From CAYMZZ01 sp044463125 (GTDB lineage Bacteria > Bacteroidota > Bacteroidia > Chitinophagales > Chitinophagaceae): DNA of 64,000 nt. This document shows, in pieces, positions 43,252 through 52,585 of the stretch; the first letter of the stretch is position 1, and each line of letters begins with the position of its first letter. The stretch lies in assembly GCA_044463125.1 (NCBI GenBank), contig JBIQMS010000026.1, positions 1 to 64,000 on the forward strand. The letters run 5' to 3'. The notes under the pieces are model-generated. The model had not been told where the DNA came from, did no database searches, and worked only from the letters and a program-made list of their open reading frames with translations. Both the position numbers and the translations under genes were made by a program.

Positions 43252-44535
43252 TTATGCAAAGAAAGGCACATCAGGTATCGCATATTTTTTCATTGCTTCA
43301 ATATTGAGGTCAACCCCAATGCCTGGTTTTTCAGACACTTTAAGAAAGCTGTCTTTTACCCAATTCTCTTCATCAAAAATTACTATCTCCCTGTACATCT
43401 CATTGGTGTGGAAGTACGACTGCCATTCCATCAGATGGAAGTTGGGTACCGAAACGCATACATGAGCGCAGGCCATAGCTCCCAGCAGCGATGCCACCAT
43501 ATGCGGAGAGAAAGGAATATAATACAGGTTGGCCAGGTTGGCTATTCGTTGTCCTTCGCCCAGGCCACCACATTTTTGCAGGTCGGGCATCACGATATCC
43601 ACACCGCCATTTTCGATCAATTGCCGGAAACCATGCCCCAGGTACACATTCTCACCACCCGCGATGGGCGTATTGGTTTCTTCCGCGATTCTTTTGTAGG
43701 CATCGAAATTCTCCGCAGGCACCGGCTCTTCGAGCCAGGTTAAGTTTAATGACTCTACTTTTTTGGCAATTGCTTGTGCGGTTGGGTAATCATATCTTCC
43801 GTGCATATCTACACAGAGATCAATTTTTGGACCCACGGCCTGCCTCACTGCGGCAAGCTGATTATACATCCGGTTAATTTCGCCCGGACTGGCAGTCCAG
43901 TTATACCGGTCGTATTTATCAGGATCAAAAGCAAAGTCGATGTCAAATTTCAAGGCGTTGAATCCCCAATTTTTTATGGCATCTTTTGCCGCGGTAGCAA
44001 AATCATCGGGGCTTGGAAATCGGACACGATAGAGCGCTGTATCACAGTACACTCTTACTTTATCTCGGAATTTGCCTCCTAACAATTGATAAACCGGCAG
44101 GTTCAACGCTTTACCTGTCAAATCCCACAAAGCCGTTTCGATCGCAGATAGTACCGCCACATACATTCCCGATTGTCCGCCACCAAAATGAGCGCCTCTT
44201 CTGAAATCCTCAAATATTTTGTGCATATTAAGTGGACTTTGTCCTACAAGGCGCCTCTTCATACTTTGCACCAGGTGGTAGGTTCCGCCAATGGCATCTA
44301 CTCCTTCGCCACAACCATATATATCCTGGTTCGAAAATATCTTTACAAAAAGGCTGCCTCGGATATAGGCACATTTTACATCCGTAATTTTTAAATCGGA
44401 TGGGGGAGAGCTGACCTTTTTTTTCTCAATTGCTCCCTCATAGCCCTGGCCAAAACCGGGTAAAGCAGCCAGGGGCGATATGGCAGCAGCCAGCGCGGCT
44501 TTGCTGATAAAATTTCTTCTGGATTTATTTGACAT
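43252..44535 (-). CDS. Tat-exported enolase-superfamily sugar-acid dehydratase
   Basis: A 427-residue member of the mandelate racemase/muconate lactonizing enzyme group. It has a twin-arginine signal (NKSRRNFISKAALAAAISPL ending PGFGQG), so the folded enzyme is exported. Likely metal ligands are Asp in LCVDMHGRYD, Glu in LTWLEEPVPAEN and Glu in IAGGENVYLG, with the active-site His in IPFSPHMVASLL; the DMHG motif resembles acid-sugar dehydratases. Family capping segments include LSAIETALWDLTGKALNLPV. It would dehydrate an aldonate to a 2-keto-3-deoxy acid. Stereospecificity cannot be read from sequence. Confidence 0.9.
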   Translation of the reverse strand: MSNKSRRNFISKAALAAAISPLAALPGFGQGYEGAIEKKKVSSPPSDLKITDVKCAYIRGSLFVKIFSNQDIYGCGEGVDAIGGTYHLVQSMKRRLVGQSPLNMHKIFEDFRRGAHFGGGQSGMYVAVLSAIETALWDLTGKALNLPVYQLLGGKFRDKVRVYCDTALYRVRFPSPDDFATAAKDAIKNWGFNALKFDIDFAFDPDKYDRYNWTASPGEINRMYNQLAAVRQAVGPKIDLCVDMHGRYDYPTAQAIAKKVESLNLTWLEEPVPAENFDAYKRIAEETNTPIAGGENVYLGHGFRQLIENGGVDIVMPDLQKCGGLGEGQRIANLANLYYIPFSPHMVASLLGAMACAHVCVSVPNFHLMEWQSYFHTNEMYREIVIFDEENWVKDSFLKVSEKPGIGVDLNIEAMKKYAIPDVPFFA

Positions 44536-44571
44536 TGGTTTGGTATTTATAGTTGGATAAAATGTGTTGTT

Positions 44572-45528
44572 TTACCAGGTACGTTCTTTCAGTATTTCCT
44601 GTATCTGCTCTTTTGGCACGGGCAGTTCATTGATATGATCATTGAGCCATTTGGAAAAATCTCTTTCAATTTCATCTGACCATCGGGTATCAATTTGTCC
44701 GGCTGTGTACTTGCCCTCTCTTAGTCTTTGATGCCCAAACATATCTCTCAGCCTTACTATCTCAGAAGTCGTCACTACTCTTTCAGCGAGGTGCGGGGGT
44801 ATGAAAACCACCACACCCATTTTCCCCAGTACCACATCGCCAGGCATCACCGTTACGGTTCGGATGCGGGTGGGCCGGTTGATACCTACAATCATGGTCG
44901 TTAAATCCCTGTTTGGACCAAATCCGGGATTGTGATACGACGGATCATAGCTGGTATAGAAAGAAGTGAAGCCGCCAATTTCTTTCAGACCTTCTACATC
45001 TCTTAACGCACCGTCGTACACAATTCCATTTCCTGTTTTTGCGTAAATGCTGTTACCTAAATTATCACCCACGGTGGGGCCGTTTCTTTTAGCGCCGAAC
45101 TGGTCCGCCACATACACATCGCCTTTCACCAGCATTTCTATTGCCCATACATTCTGTGCTCTCCTGCCTTCTAATTTTCCGGCAGAGTCAATTGCCTTCC
45201 ATACATCCGGGCGGCCAGGCATAAATGTGGTAGTAACGGCCCTACCTACCAATACGCTATCGGGATTTATTTGCTCCCAGCCTTCTGCAATCTGGTACCG
45301 ATAGCCAGCATTACTCATGGTAGCCCAGGCTTCCTCCACACTTACCAACTTCATTCTACGTATAATATCATCCGGCACTTTTGGTCTTCCGTCAGCAAAG
45401 CGCTCACCTTGCCATTCGGGGGTTAAGGCAATCAACTCCTCTTTGCTTATTTGTACCTGCTGACTGTATGCCTGAAGTTGAAAGAACAGGATGAATAGTA
45501 CTAACGCTGTTTTATGGATGGTATTCAT
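44572..45528 (-). CDS. Exported RraA-family protein (HMG/CHA aldolase-like)
   Basis: A 318-residue RraA-family protein with an N-terminal signal peptide (MNTIHKTALVLFILFFQLQA ending YSQQ). The family core is intact: GPTVGDNLGNSIYAKTGNG, then GIVYDGALRDVEGLKEIG with the conserved Arg-Asp, and PGDVVLGKMGVVVFIPPHLA. In class II pyruvate aldolases of this family these residues hold the divalent metal and pyruvate. Most RraA-type proteins are cytosolic and about 160-220 residues long. This one is longer, with an extra C-terminal helical region (about 265-318) and an export signal. It lies between the dehydratase and the symporter genes. Confidence 0.88.
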   Translation of the reverse strand: MNTIHKTALVLFILFFQLQAYSQQVQISKEELIALTPEWQGERFADGRPKVPDDIIRRMKLVSVEEAWATMSNAGYRYQIAEGWEQINPDSVLVGRAVTTTFMPGRPDVWKAIDSAGKLEGRRAQNVWAIEMLVKGDVYVADQFGAKRNGPTVGDNLGNSIYAKTGNGIVYDGALRDVEGLKEIGGFTSFYTSYDPSYHNPGFGPNRDLTTMIVGINRPTRIRTVTVMPGDVVLGKMGVVVFIPPHLAERVVTTSEIVRLRDMFGHQRLREGKYTAGQIDTRWSDEIERDFSKWLNDHINELPVPKEQIQEILKERTW

Positions 45529-45563
45529 TGTTTTTGATTTTGGTTATTATTATCTGTCATGTA

Positions 45564-46676
45564 TTATTCAATTATCGTGAGAGTCTTTTCTTTTTCTTTA
45601 GGAGGCTTGTTATGCCACCAACTGGCAAGGATGGAGCCTGTTACGTTCATAAATGGACCAAACACTGCGGCAGCAAGTCCCATCGTGGCAATTTTCCCCA
45701 TTTCTTTGGCAATGCCCGATGCCAGACCTGCATTTTGCATGCCTACTTCAATGGCAATGGTTCGGCAATCTTTCTCCGACATTTTAAATAATCGTCCCGA
45801 CCAGTACCCTATCAAATAACCAAGTGAATTGTGTATAAGCACCACAACCATGAGCAGCGGTCCTATTAACAATAAACTATCTCTGCCGGAGGCGACAATG
45901 ATGGTAAGTATAAATGCTATTCCAAACATGGATACAAAGGGCATGGCATTGTCGAGCCATTTTGATTTGCCCGTCAGCAGCTTGTTGAATAGTAATCCAG
46001 CGCCAATGGGTATAATGATCATTTTGGAAATATCCCACATCATTTTTAGCACATTGATCTCTACCAGTTCACCTGCCAGAATTTTCATCAGGAATGGTGT
46101 TACCAGAGGTGCTATTAAGGTGGTGATAGAGGTTACCGTAAGGGAAAGGGCCAGGTTAGCTTTGGCCAGGTAACACATAACATTAGAGGCCAGACCGCTT
46201 GGTGAACAGCCGATTAAAATGATACCCGCTGCAATTTCAGGTGGAAAGCCAGACAGGCTGGCAAGCGTAAACCCTAACAGGGGCATGATCATAAACTGAC
46301 TGGCCACGCCTATCACTACGCCTTTCGGTGTTTTCACCACGGCTGCAAAATCTTTTATGCTCATGGATGAGCCCATGCCAAACATGATCAATTGAATAAG
46401 CGGTGTGATCAGGTTGCTCAATTTATAGTGTCCCCACTGCAGAAAATACTGAGGATGATACATGGCCAATGCAACAGTTCCGAATATGACCACCGTGAAC
46501 GAAAGGCCCTTTAGTTTTTCATTTCCCCTGAATCCAATGGCCAGGCTAATAAAAAATAATAAAAGCATCCAGCCAGCAATAGAGTGAAGTTCCTTTAAAG
46601 TGAAAATCAGGTATGCTACTACGAATAGCACAGCAAGGCCATAGAAAAACTTGTATATCTTTTTTTGATCAGTCAT
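45564..46676 (-). CDS. Bile acid:sodium symporter (BASS) family transporter
   Basis: A 370-residue polytopic inner-membrane protein with about nine or ten membrane segments. The BASS core is recognisable in LIMFGMGSSMSIKDFAAVV, MPLLGFTLASLSGFPPEIAA, the crossover motif GIILIGCSPSGLASNVMCYL and ANLALSLTVTSITTLIAPLV. Family members move organic anions with Na+, including bile acids, pantoate and, in plant plastids, pyruvate. Placed among exported sugar-acid enzymes, it may import their keto-acid product; that is inference. It is followed by the RraA gene after 35 bp. Confidence 0.92.
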   Translation of the reverse strand: MTDQKKIYKFFYGLAVLFVVAYLIFTLKELHSIAGWMLLLFFISLAIGFRGNEKLKGLSFTVVIFGTVALAMYHPQYFLQWGHYKLSNLITPLIQLIMFGMGSSMSIKDFAAVVKTPKGVVIGVASQFMIMPLLGFTLASLSGFPPEIAAGIILIGCSPSGLASNVMCYLAKANLALSLTVTSITTLIAPLVTPFLMKILAGELVEINVLKMMWDISKMIIIPIGAGLLFNKLLTGKSKWLDNAMPFVSMFGIAFILTIIVASGRDSLLLIGPLLMVVVLIHNSLGYLIGYWSGRLFKMSEKDCRTIAIEVGMQNAGLASGIAKEMGKIATMGLAAAVFGPFMNVTGSILASWWHNKPPKEKEKTLTIIE

Positions 46677-46752
46677 AAATTAATAAGTGCATTAACGAAA
46701 TGTTGGTAGCTGTCGAAATCCTTCAATAGTAATTAACTTGCAATCTTAGTGG

Positions 46753-48276
46753 CTACTGGAGTTTAACGACACTTTCAAAATCATCTTTCAACTTCGAACT
46801 CAGTTTCTCAAATATTTCAAAATGCTTCATATAGGTGCCGTGCAGATTCTTTTTTGGAAAATACTGTTCGGGCACATTGATGCTTTTTGCCGCTTCATCG
46901 AGGTTTTTGAAAATGCCCATTTCGGTAGCACTTAATAAGTAAGCGCCTATTCCTACACTATAATTGTGCTGACTGATGCTTACAGGTTTATTAAAAATAT
47001 CGGCGATGATCTGAGCACAGAGCGGAATAGAGGCGAAGCTGCCGTTAATGGATAAGCTGTTGAACTTACAATGTTCTTCCAGCGTTTTTCCAATGCTATA
47101 TATTTCAAATAAAATACCTTCTATGGCAGCCCTGATAAAATGTTGTCGCTCGTGTTTAATGTTTATGCCAAAATAAACGCCTCTTGCATTGGCGTCCCAA
47201 ATGGGCGCTCTTTCGCCCAGTAAATAGGGTAGGAATATGAGGCCATCAGAGCCGGCTGATACTTTGGCGGCCACCGATATGAGTTCTTTCATGCTATAGT
47301 CCAGGTCAAATGCATCTTTAAAATCGCCGAACTGTTTGGTAAACCATTCGAAGATCACACCACCACTGTTGGTGGGGCCGCCGGATACATAACATTTCTC
47401 GGTAAGCAGGTAATTAAAAAAGCGTTGTTGTTTATCGTTCAGTACTTTTTTACCAATCACTCTTACGGCGCCACTGTCTTCGATGGTAATGGTAGCTTTG
47501 CGTCCTTCCCAAATACCAGCGCCAAGGCTGGCCAGGCAGCCATCACTAGAGCCTACAATAATTTTAGTATCACCATTTACACCTAATGAATTTTGATAAG
47601 CCTTTTTCAACTTTCCGGCCGATGCAAAAATGGGCACCAACTCTGCCAGCTTGTTGGTATCAATACCTGCATAATGCAAAGCTGCAGGCTCCCATTGTAC
47701 CTTATGGATATTCAATAAACCGGTGGCAGATGCCAGGCTATGGTCAATCAGGTATTCACCCGTGAGCTGTTGAATGATATAGGTTTTTAATTGAATAAAT
47801 TTGCTGGCTTGTTTAAATCGCTCCTTGTCGTTATTCTTGAACCAGGCAATTTTAAACAGTGGCGACATAGGGTGCATAGGCGTACCTGTGGCCGTATATA
47901 GAATCTTGCTCGCCGCGGAATTTTTCAACTTTTGTGCTTCCTTCTTGGCGCGATTATCCGCCCATATTACCGCATTGCCAAGTGGTACTCCGCTTTTATC
48001 AATGGCCAGCACACTGTGCATGGAGGCGCTAAAGCAGATACTCGACACTTTGATCTTAAGCGGATGTATATGTTCATTCAGGAGGTTCTTCAACACATAT
48101 AGCATGGTAATAAAAATCTGTTCGGGATCCTGTTCGCTATAGTCGGGTTGAGAATGAAATGTGGGATATGAGCCTTTCATCGAAGCAATCGTATTTCCTG
48201 AAAGATCAAAAGCCACAACTCTCACGGCATTTGTACCAATCTCAATCGTTATGATACAGGTTTGTTTGGCGGGCAT
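46753..48276 (-). CDS. FGGY-family carbohydrate kinase (gluconokinase-like)
   Basis: A 507-residue cytosolic sugar kinase. The N-terminal phosphate motif IEIGTNAVRVVAFDLSGN and PDYSEQDPEQIF, then AVIWADNRA, IVGSSDGCLASLGAGIWEG, the adenosine-site region GGPTNSGGVIFEWF, FLPYLLGERAPIWDANARG and GSFASIPLCAQIIADIFNKP, all fit FGGY kinases, closest in layout to gluconokinase or xylulokinase. There is no signal peptide. It starts 10 bp after the AraC gene. It would phosphorylate a sugar or aldonate that escapes, or results from, the oxidative route; the substrate is not certain. Confidence 0.9.
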   Translation of the reverse strand: MPAKQTCIITIEIGTNAVRVVAFDLSGNTIASMKGSYPTFHSQPDYSEQDPEQIFITMLYVLKNLLNEHIHPLKIKVSSICFSASMHSVLAIDKSGVPLGNAVIWADNRAKKEAQKLKNSAASKILYTATGTPMHPMSPLFKIAWFKNNDKERFKQASKFIQLKTYIIQQLTGEYLIDHSLASATGLLNIHKVQWEPAALHYAGIDTNKLAELVPIFASAGKLKKAYQNSLGVNGDTKIIVGSSDGCLASLGAGIWEGRKATITIEDSGAVRVIGKKVLNDKQQRFFNYLLTEKCYVSGGPTNSGGVIFEWFTKQFGDFKDAFDLDYSMKELISVAAKVSAGSDGLIFLPYLLGERAPIWDANARGVYFGINIKHERQHFIRAAIEGILFEIYSIGKTLEEHCKFNSLSINGSFASIPLCAQIIADIFNKPVSISQHNYSVGIGAYLLSATEMGIFKNLDEAAKSINVPEQYFPKKNLHGTYMKHFEIFEKLSSKLKDDFESVVKLQ

Positions 48277-48286
48277 AAAAATGTTT

Positions 48287-49171
48287 TTAGGTATTATTTT
48301 TCCTGAACTGGCTGGGTGTGTAACCAGTTAATTTTTTAAATGTTGTCGCAAAATGCTGCGACGAATAGAATCCGGTTTCAAGCGCAATATTGGTCACATT
48401 CGCATTTGGCTTTTTCAATAGTTTAATGGCTTCAGAAATTCGGATGTTTATTAAATAACTCATGGGTGAAAACCCGGAATAGTTCTTTACTTTATCGCCG
48501 AATGCGGTTGTGCCCAGGCCCACCAGGGCCGCCATTTCTTCCACCGTCCAGTGATGCGACAGGTCTTTGCGCAGGGCCTCTTCCAGCTTCAAAAATGTTT
48601 GAGGGAAATCTCTATGGGAAATATTTTGTTGGGTAAGTTTCCGGGTTATCAGAATAAGCAACTCGTCCAGCAAGTGATTCACCCTTGTTACATACCCAAT
48701 TTCCTGGTTAAACAATTCATTACGTAACAGCGTAAAAATGGATCCTGCATCCTGCAGTTTTGAAACAACAGGCATATTATTGAGGAACAATATTTTTTTG
48801 ATGGCGATAAGTTCGGGCGATGAAATACTACTCCATTTACCTAAAGGAGTCTTGATTGGGGAGTTCTGAATATCCAGGCGCAAATTCAACCAGTAAAGAG
48901 AACCGATTTCGAGATATCCTTTTTCGGCGCAGATTGCCTGTCCTGGTAAAACAATAGCGAGGTCAGAGGGGAATAATGTATGGTTCTCATTGTTGATGAG
49001 CCAATCAAATTTTCCATCCAGGATATAATATAGACGTAGATGCTTTGAGCAAATATCATTAAATGAATTCAACCTGATGGAACTATTCTTTATAAGAGCA
49101 AATTCAATTATTTGCCCAAATTGAAGTAATTCAGGTGAATTCTCCTGGCGTAATAAAAATTGGCTCATCAA
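48287..49171 (-). CDS. AraC family transcriptional regulator
   Basis: A 294-residue regulator with an N-terminal cupin-like sensing domain (about 15-110, LYYILDGKFDWLINNENHTL, IVLPGQAICAEKGYLEIGSL) and a C-terminal double helix-turn-helix (about 195-292). The latter has WTVEEMAALVGLGTTAFGDK, FSPMSYLINIRISEAIKLLK and ALETGFYSSQHFATTFKKLT. It is first in the minus-strand run and divergent from the second SusC gene across a 182-bp gap with two palindromes. It probably controls both directions in response to the locus substrate or an intermediate. Confidence 0.93.
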   Translation of the reverse strand: MMSQFLLRQENSPELLQFGQIIEFALIKNSSIRLNSFNDICSKHLRLYYILDGKFDWLINNENHTLFPSDLAIVLPGQAICAEKGYLEIGSLYWLNLRLDIQNSPIKTPLGKWSSISSPELIAIKKILFLNNMPVVSKLQDAGSIFTLLRNELFNQEIGYVTRVNHLLDELLILITRKLTQQNISHRDFPQTFLKLEEALRKDLSHHWTVEEMAALVGLGTTAFGDKVKNYSGFSPMSYLINIRISEAIKLLKKPNANVTNIALETGFYSSQHFATTFKKLTGYTPSQFRKNNT

Positions 49172-49236
49172 GCAATCATTAGCTTAATAGAATACTCAAG
49201 TAATATAAATATAAATATCCGGGAATTTCGTTAGTC

Positions 49237-49248
49237 TTTTGTACAAAA
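49237..49248. promoter_or_regulatory. Perfect 12-bp palindrome, candidate operator
   Basis: ttttgtacaaaa is a perfect inverted repeat in the divergent gap between the AraC gene (start 49171) and SusC (start 49354). Its placement fits regulator binding, but AraC proteins often bind direct repeats, so the link is weak. Confidence 0.35.
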
Positions 49249-49288
49249 TCCAACAATGTGATTTATTGGAAGTTTCTGGGGTGTCTAA

Positions 49289-49303
49289 TACAATAATATT
49301 GTA
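49289..49303. promoter_or_regulatory. Perfect 7-1-7 palindrome, candidate operator
   Basis: tacaataatattgta is a perfect inverted repeat 51 bp before the SusC start and 118 bp from the AraC start. It is the second symmetrical element in the divergent control region. Confidence 0.35.
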
Positions 49304-49353
49304 GGGTCAAGGCCTTTCTTTGGGGCTGCTTATTTTACAGAACAACTTGCTAT

Positions 49354-52300
49354 ATGAAGAAAAAAATGCTACTGGCATTTTCGCCAGCTTATTCCCGTCT
49401 TTGTTTCCTGTTTTTGTTCTTTTCCCTTGTTGCTGTGGGTGCCATTGCCCAAACAGTAAAGGGGAATGTACTGGACAGTGAAAAAAAACCTGTTGCGGGA
49501 GCGACAGTTGGAGTAAAAGGTACTACAAAAGCTACTATTACAGATGCTGATGGAAACTTTAGCATTAATGCCGCCGGCAATGATATCATAGTGGTAAGTT
49601 TTGTTGGTTTTACTACTATGGAAGTACCGGTTGATGGTAAAACCAACCTGGCTATCACTTTGCTGAGGGGTGATGGAACGGATCTTAGTGAAGTTGTAGT
49701 AACGGCTCTTGGTATCAGGAAGGACGCCAAAAAGCTGGGTTATGCCACTACATCGGTTCAGCCGCAAGAACTCGTGACGAACAGGACTACCAATGTGGGC
49801 GAATCGCTGGAGGGCAGGGTTGCTGGTCTAAATATTACACCACCCGCGGCGGGCGCGGGTGCCAGTAACCAAATCCGCATACGGGGCCAGGTTGGTTTTA
49901 ACGGTGCCGATAATTCGCCACTGCTGGTTATTAATGGTCTTCCTATCGACCAGGGAGCCCGATTTGCCGAAGGCGCAGGCCAGCAACGCGACCGTGGTGA
50001 TAACCTCGCAAATATCAATCCGGACGATATTGAAAGCATGACCGTTTTAAAAGGAGCTGCTGCTGCCGCATTGTATGGTTCAAGAGCAGCAAGAGGGGCG
50101 ATTATTATCACTACCAAATCCGGACAAAGAAATCAGGGTATTGGAGTGGATTTTACCTCCAGTTATACTACTGCGCAAGCCTTGAACTTTATGGACGAAA
50201 TTGTGCAGACTGAATATGGGCAGGGGCAGGGAGGTCAAAAGTTTACTACTGCAGCCCAGATTCAGGGCAATGGTCAGTGGGGATGGGGTGCCAGAATCGA
50301 TAATGTGCCAACCATCAACTTTGATGGACAAATGAGGCCCTACTCTGCAAATCCTCACCAGCTTTTTGATTTCCTGCAAACGGGTACCAATTTAACCAAT
50401 ACATTGGGTTTATCTGGCGGGGGCGCGAATGGGAGCTTTAGAACATCTATTTCTACCACCGAAGCCAAAGGAATTGTTCCCAGTAATGAATATAAAAGAA
50501 GAATCTTCAATGTTGGTATCAACCAAACTATTGCGGAGAAACTAAAATTACTGGTCAACGTTAACTACGCCGATGAGGATTATATTAATCCTCCGCAAAT
50601 TGGAACACAGGGAGATGGTGCGGTGAATTTCTTTACCAGGATGCCTATTTCCACGCCAATTGAAGCGTATCGGGATAATGCAAAGGATCCTGCAACAGGG
50701 GCGGAATGGAAAACCAACGGCTTTCAGGGTACCATTAATAATCCTTATTATCCTCTTCAAAATGGCCAGAGATATAAGGAGGACAGAAACCGTTTGTTGG
50801 GTACAGCTACATTGCGATTTGATATCACCGACTGGCTCTATGCCCAGGGTCGGTTCAATTATGATCGTAGCGAAAACTTCGCAGAATGGAATACATTGAA
50901 TGGTACAGGTTCCAACACCACTATAGCTACCACAACACCTACCCTGACTTACAGGGGTAGTTATAATTTGAACCATACAATTACAACGGATATTAACGCT
51001 GATTTTCTGGTGGGCACTAACCACCAGATTGGCAAATTCGCTTTGGATGTAAGTGTGGGTGGTAACACATTGCGATCGGAATGGAAGAATATAGTACAAA
51101 CGGCTACCAACTTTACGGTTCCCAATCTTTATTCTTACAGAAACGGTACAGTGAAAGGCGCGAACGATGGCTTTAACTACAGCCAACAACGTGTAAATTC
51201 ATTGTATGGCTTTGTTGAAGTGGGGTACAATGATCTTTTGTTTGTGAATGCTACAGGAAGAAATGATTGGTTTTCAATCCTTGACCCCAATTACAATAGT
51301 AAGTTTTATTCATCTGTATCAGGAAGTTTCGTTTTTTCAGAATTATTAAAGAGATGGAACTGGCTCAATTTTGGAAAATTAAGAGCCTCCTGGGCGCAGG
51401 TGGGTAGTGTGGCACTGGTAAATCCCTACGACGGTGTACTGACCTATGGGCTTGGAGCAAACCTTTTCAATTCACAAACAACCGCCAGCGTAAGTGGCAC
51501 TGCCGCTCCCAATCCTCTCCTGCAACCTTTTACCGTAACGGAAAAAGAAATAGGCCTTGAGTTAAGAATGTTTAGCAACAGGTTGTTGGTGGATGTTGCG
51601 GCCTTTGATAAGGTAACGACCGATCAGATCGTTAATGTGAATCTTTCCACCGCGTCCGGATACGCTACCTCCAAGCAAAATGCAGCTTCTTTGAAGAACA
51701 GCGGTATTGAAACGCTGATTGAATATAAAGCGATTCAGAAAAAAGATTTCAGATGGACAACATCCTGGAACAATGCCTATCTCAAAACAGAAGTGTTGGA
51801 TGTGGGTAATCCCAGCGGTACATTCCTGCTGCTCTACTTCAATGGTACAGGTAATGAGTTTTTAGGAGAGATCAGGTACACCGAAGGCATGGCAATGAAC
51901 CAGCTTTATACAAGAACCTATCGGAGAGATGATAAAGGGCAGATCCTGGTAGGTGCCAATGGCCGACCACTGCCTTCCAATACGAATCCTCCGGGTATTA
52001 CGGGTGGGTTCAATCCAATTGGAAGTTCAATTCCAAAGTTTACAGGTGGATGGAACAATACTTTTAACTACAAGAATCTTTCTGTTGGTGTCCTTATTGA
52101 CTACAAGTTTGGCGGTACTGTAATGTCTGCCACACTTTTGAACATGACAAGACAGGGGCATAGCAAATTGTCATTGATTGGACGTGAAGATGGTTACATA
52201 TTCCCCGGGGTGAATGAAGCCACCGGCACGCCAAATACAACAGTGATTACAGTGGCGGGTAATGGATTGCAGAACTACTGGACCGACTACAGAAACAACC

Positions 52301-52581
52301 AGATAGGTGATCCTTTTGTTTTCAAATCCGACTTTGTAAAACTAAGAAGCATTTCTGTGGGATATAATTTCACCGAAATGATAAGTAAGGTAAATGCATT
52401 GAGATTTGTGAAAGGCTTGTCCTTATCAGCATCCTGCCGCAATGTGGCTATACTGCACAAAGATTTACCCGGTTTGGATCCTGAGGCAATTCAATCGTCT
52501 GGCGATACCCGTGCGGGTTATGAAAACTCTTCATTGCCCACAACACGTAACTACAACCTAACCTTAAATGTCAAATTCTAA
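49354..52581 (+). CDS. SusC/RagA TonB-linked outer-membrane protein (no STN domain)
   Basis: A 1075-residue SusC-type transporter. The signal peptide (about 1-32) is followed directly by a CarboxypepD_reg domain (about 34-110, VKGNVLDSEKKPVAGATVGV) and the plug (LSEVVVTALGIRKDAKKLGY, VLKGAAAAALYGSRAARGAI), then the barrel ending NYNLTLNVKF. Unlike the mannan SusC it has no STN domain, which agrees with control by the divergent AraC protein instead of a sigma/FecR pair. SusD starts 4 bp after its stop. The substrate is presumably the sugar or sugar acid handled by the surrounding enzymes. Confidence 0.95.
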   Translation: MKKKMLLAFSPAYSRLCFLFLFFSLVAVGAIAQTVKGNVLDSEKKPVAGATVGVKGTTKATITDADGNFSINAAGNDIIVVSFVGFTTMEVPVDGKTNLAITLLRGDGTDLSEVVVTALGIRKDAKKLGYATTSVQPQELVTNRTTNVGESLEGRVAGLNITPPAAGAGASNQIRIRGQVGFNGADNSPLLVINGLPIDQGARFAEGAGQQRDRGDNLANINPDDIESMTVLKGAAAAALYGSRAARGAIIITTKSGQRNQGIGVDFTSSYTTAQALNFMDEIVQTEYGQGQGGQKFTTAAQIQGNGQWGWGARIDNVPTINFDGQMRPYSANPHQLFDFLQTGTNLTNTLGLSGGGANGSFRTSISTTEAKGIVPSNEYKRRIFNVGINQTIAEKLKLLVNVNYADEDYINPPQIGTQGDGAVNFFTRMPISTPIEAYRDNAKDPATGAEWKTNGFQGTINNPYYPLQNGQRYKEDRNRLLGTATLRFDITDWLYAQGRFNYDRSENFAEWNTLNGTGSNTTIATTTPTLTYRGSYNLNHTITTDINADFLVGTNHQIGKFALDVSVGGNTLRSEWKNIVQTATNFTVPNLYSYRNGTVKGANDGFNYSQQRVNSLYGFVEVGYNDLLFVNATGRNDWFSILDPNYNSKFYSSVSGSFVFSELLKRWNWLNFGKLRASWAQVGSVALVNPYDGVLTYGLGANLFNSQTTASVSGTAAPNPLLQPFTVTEKEIGLELRMFSNRLLVDVAAFDKVTTDQIVNVNLSTASGYATSKQNAASLKNSGIETLIEYKAIQKKDFRWTTSWNNAYLKTEVLDVGNPSGTFLLLYFNGTGNEFLGEIRYTEGMAMNQLYTRTYRRDDKGQILVGANGRPLPSNTNPPGITGGFNPIGSSIPKFTGGWNNTFNYKNLSVGVLIDYKFGGTVMSATLLNMTRQGHSKLSLIGREDGYIFPGVNEATGTPNTTVITVAGNGLQNYWTDYRNNQIGDPFVFKSDFVKLRSISVGYNFTEMISKVNALRFVKGLSLSASCRNVAILHKDLPGLDPEAIQSSGDTRAGYENSSLPTTRNYNLTLNVKF

Positions 52582-52585
52582 CGAT

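Noticed and set aside
44572..45528. RraA as regulator of RNase E
   Set aside because: The export signal, length and metabolic context argue against an RNase-regulating role despite the family name.
50548..51189. 213-codon minus-strand open frame
   Set aside because: Antisense to the SusC barrel with no domain; a shadow frame.
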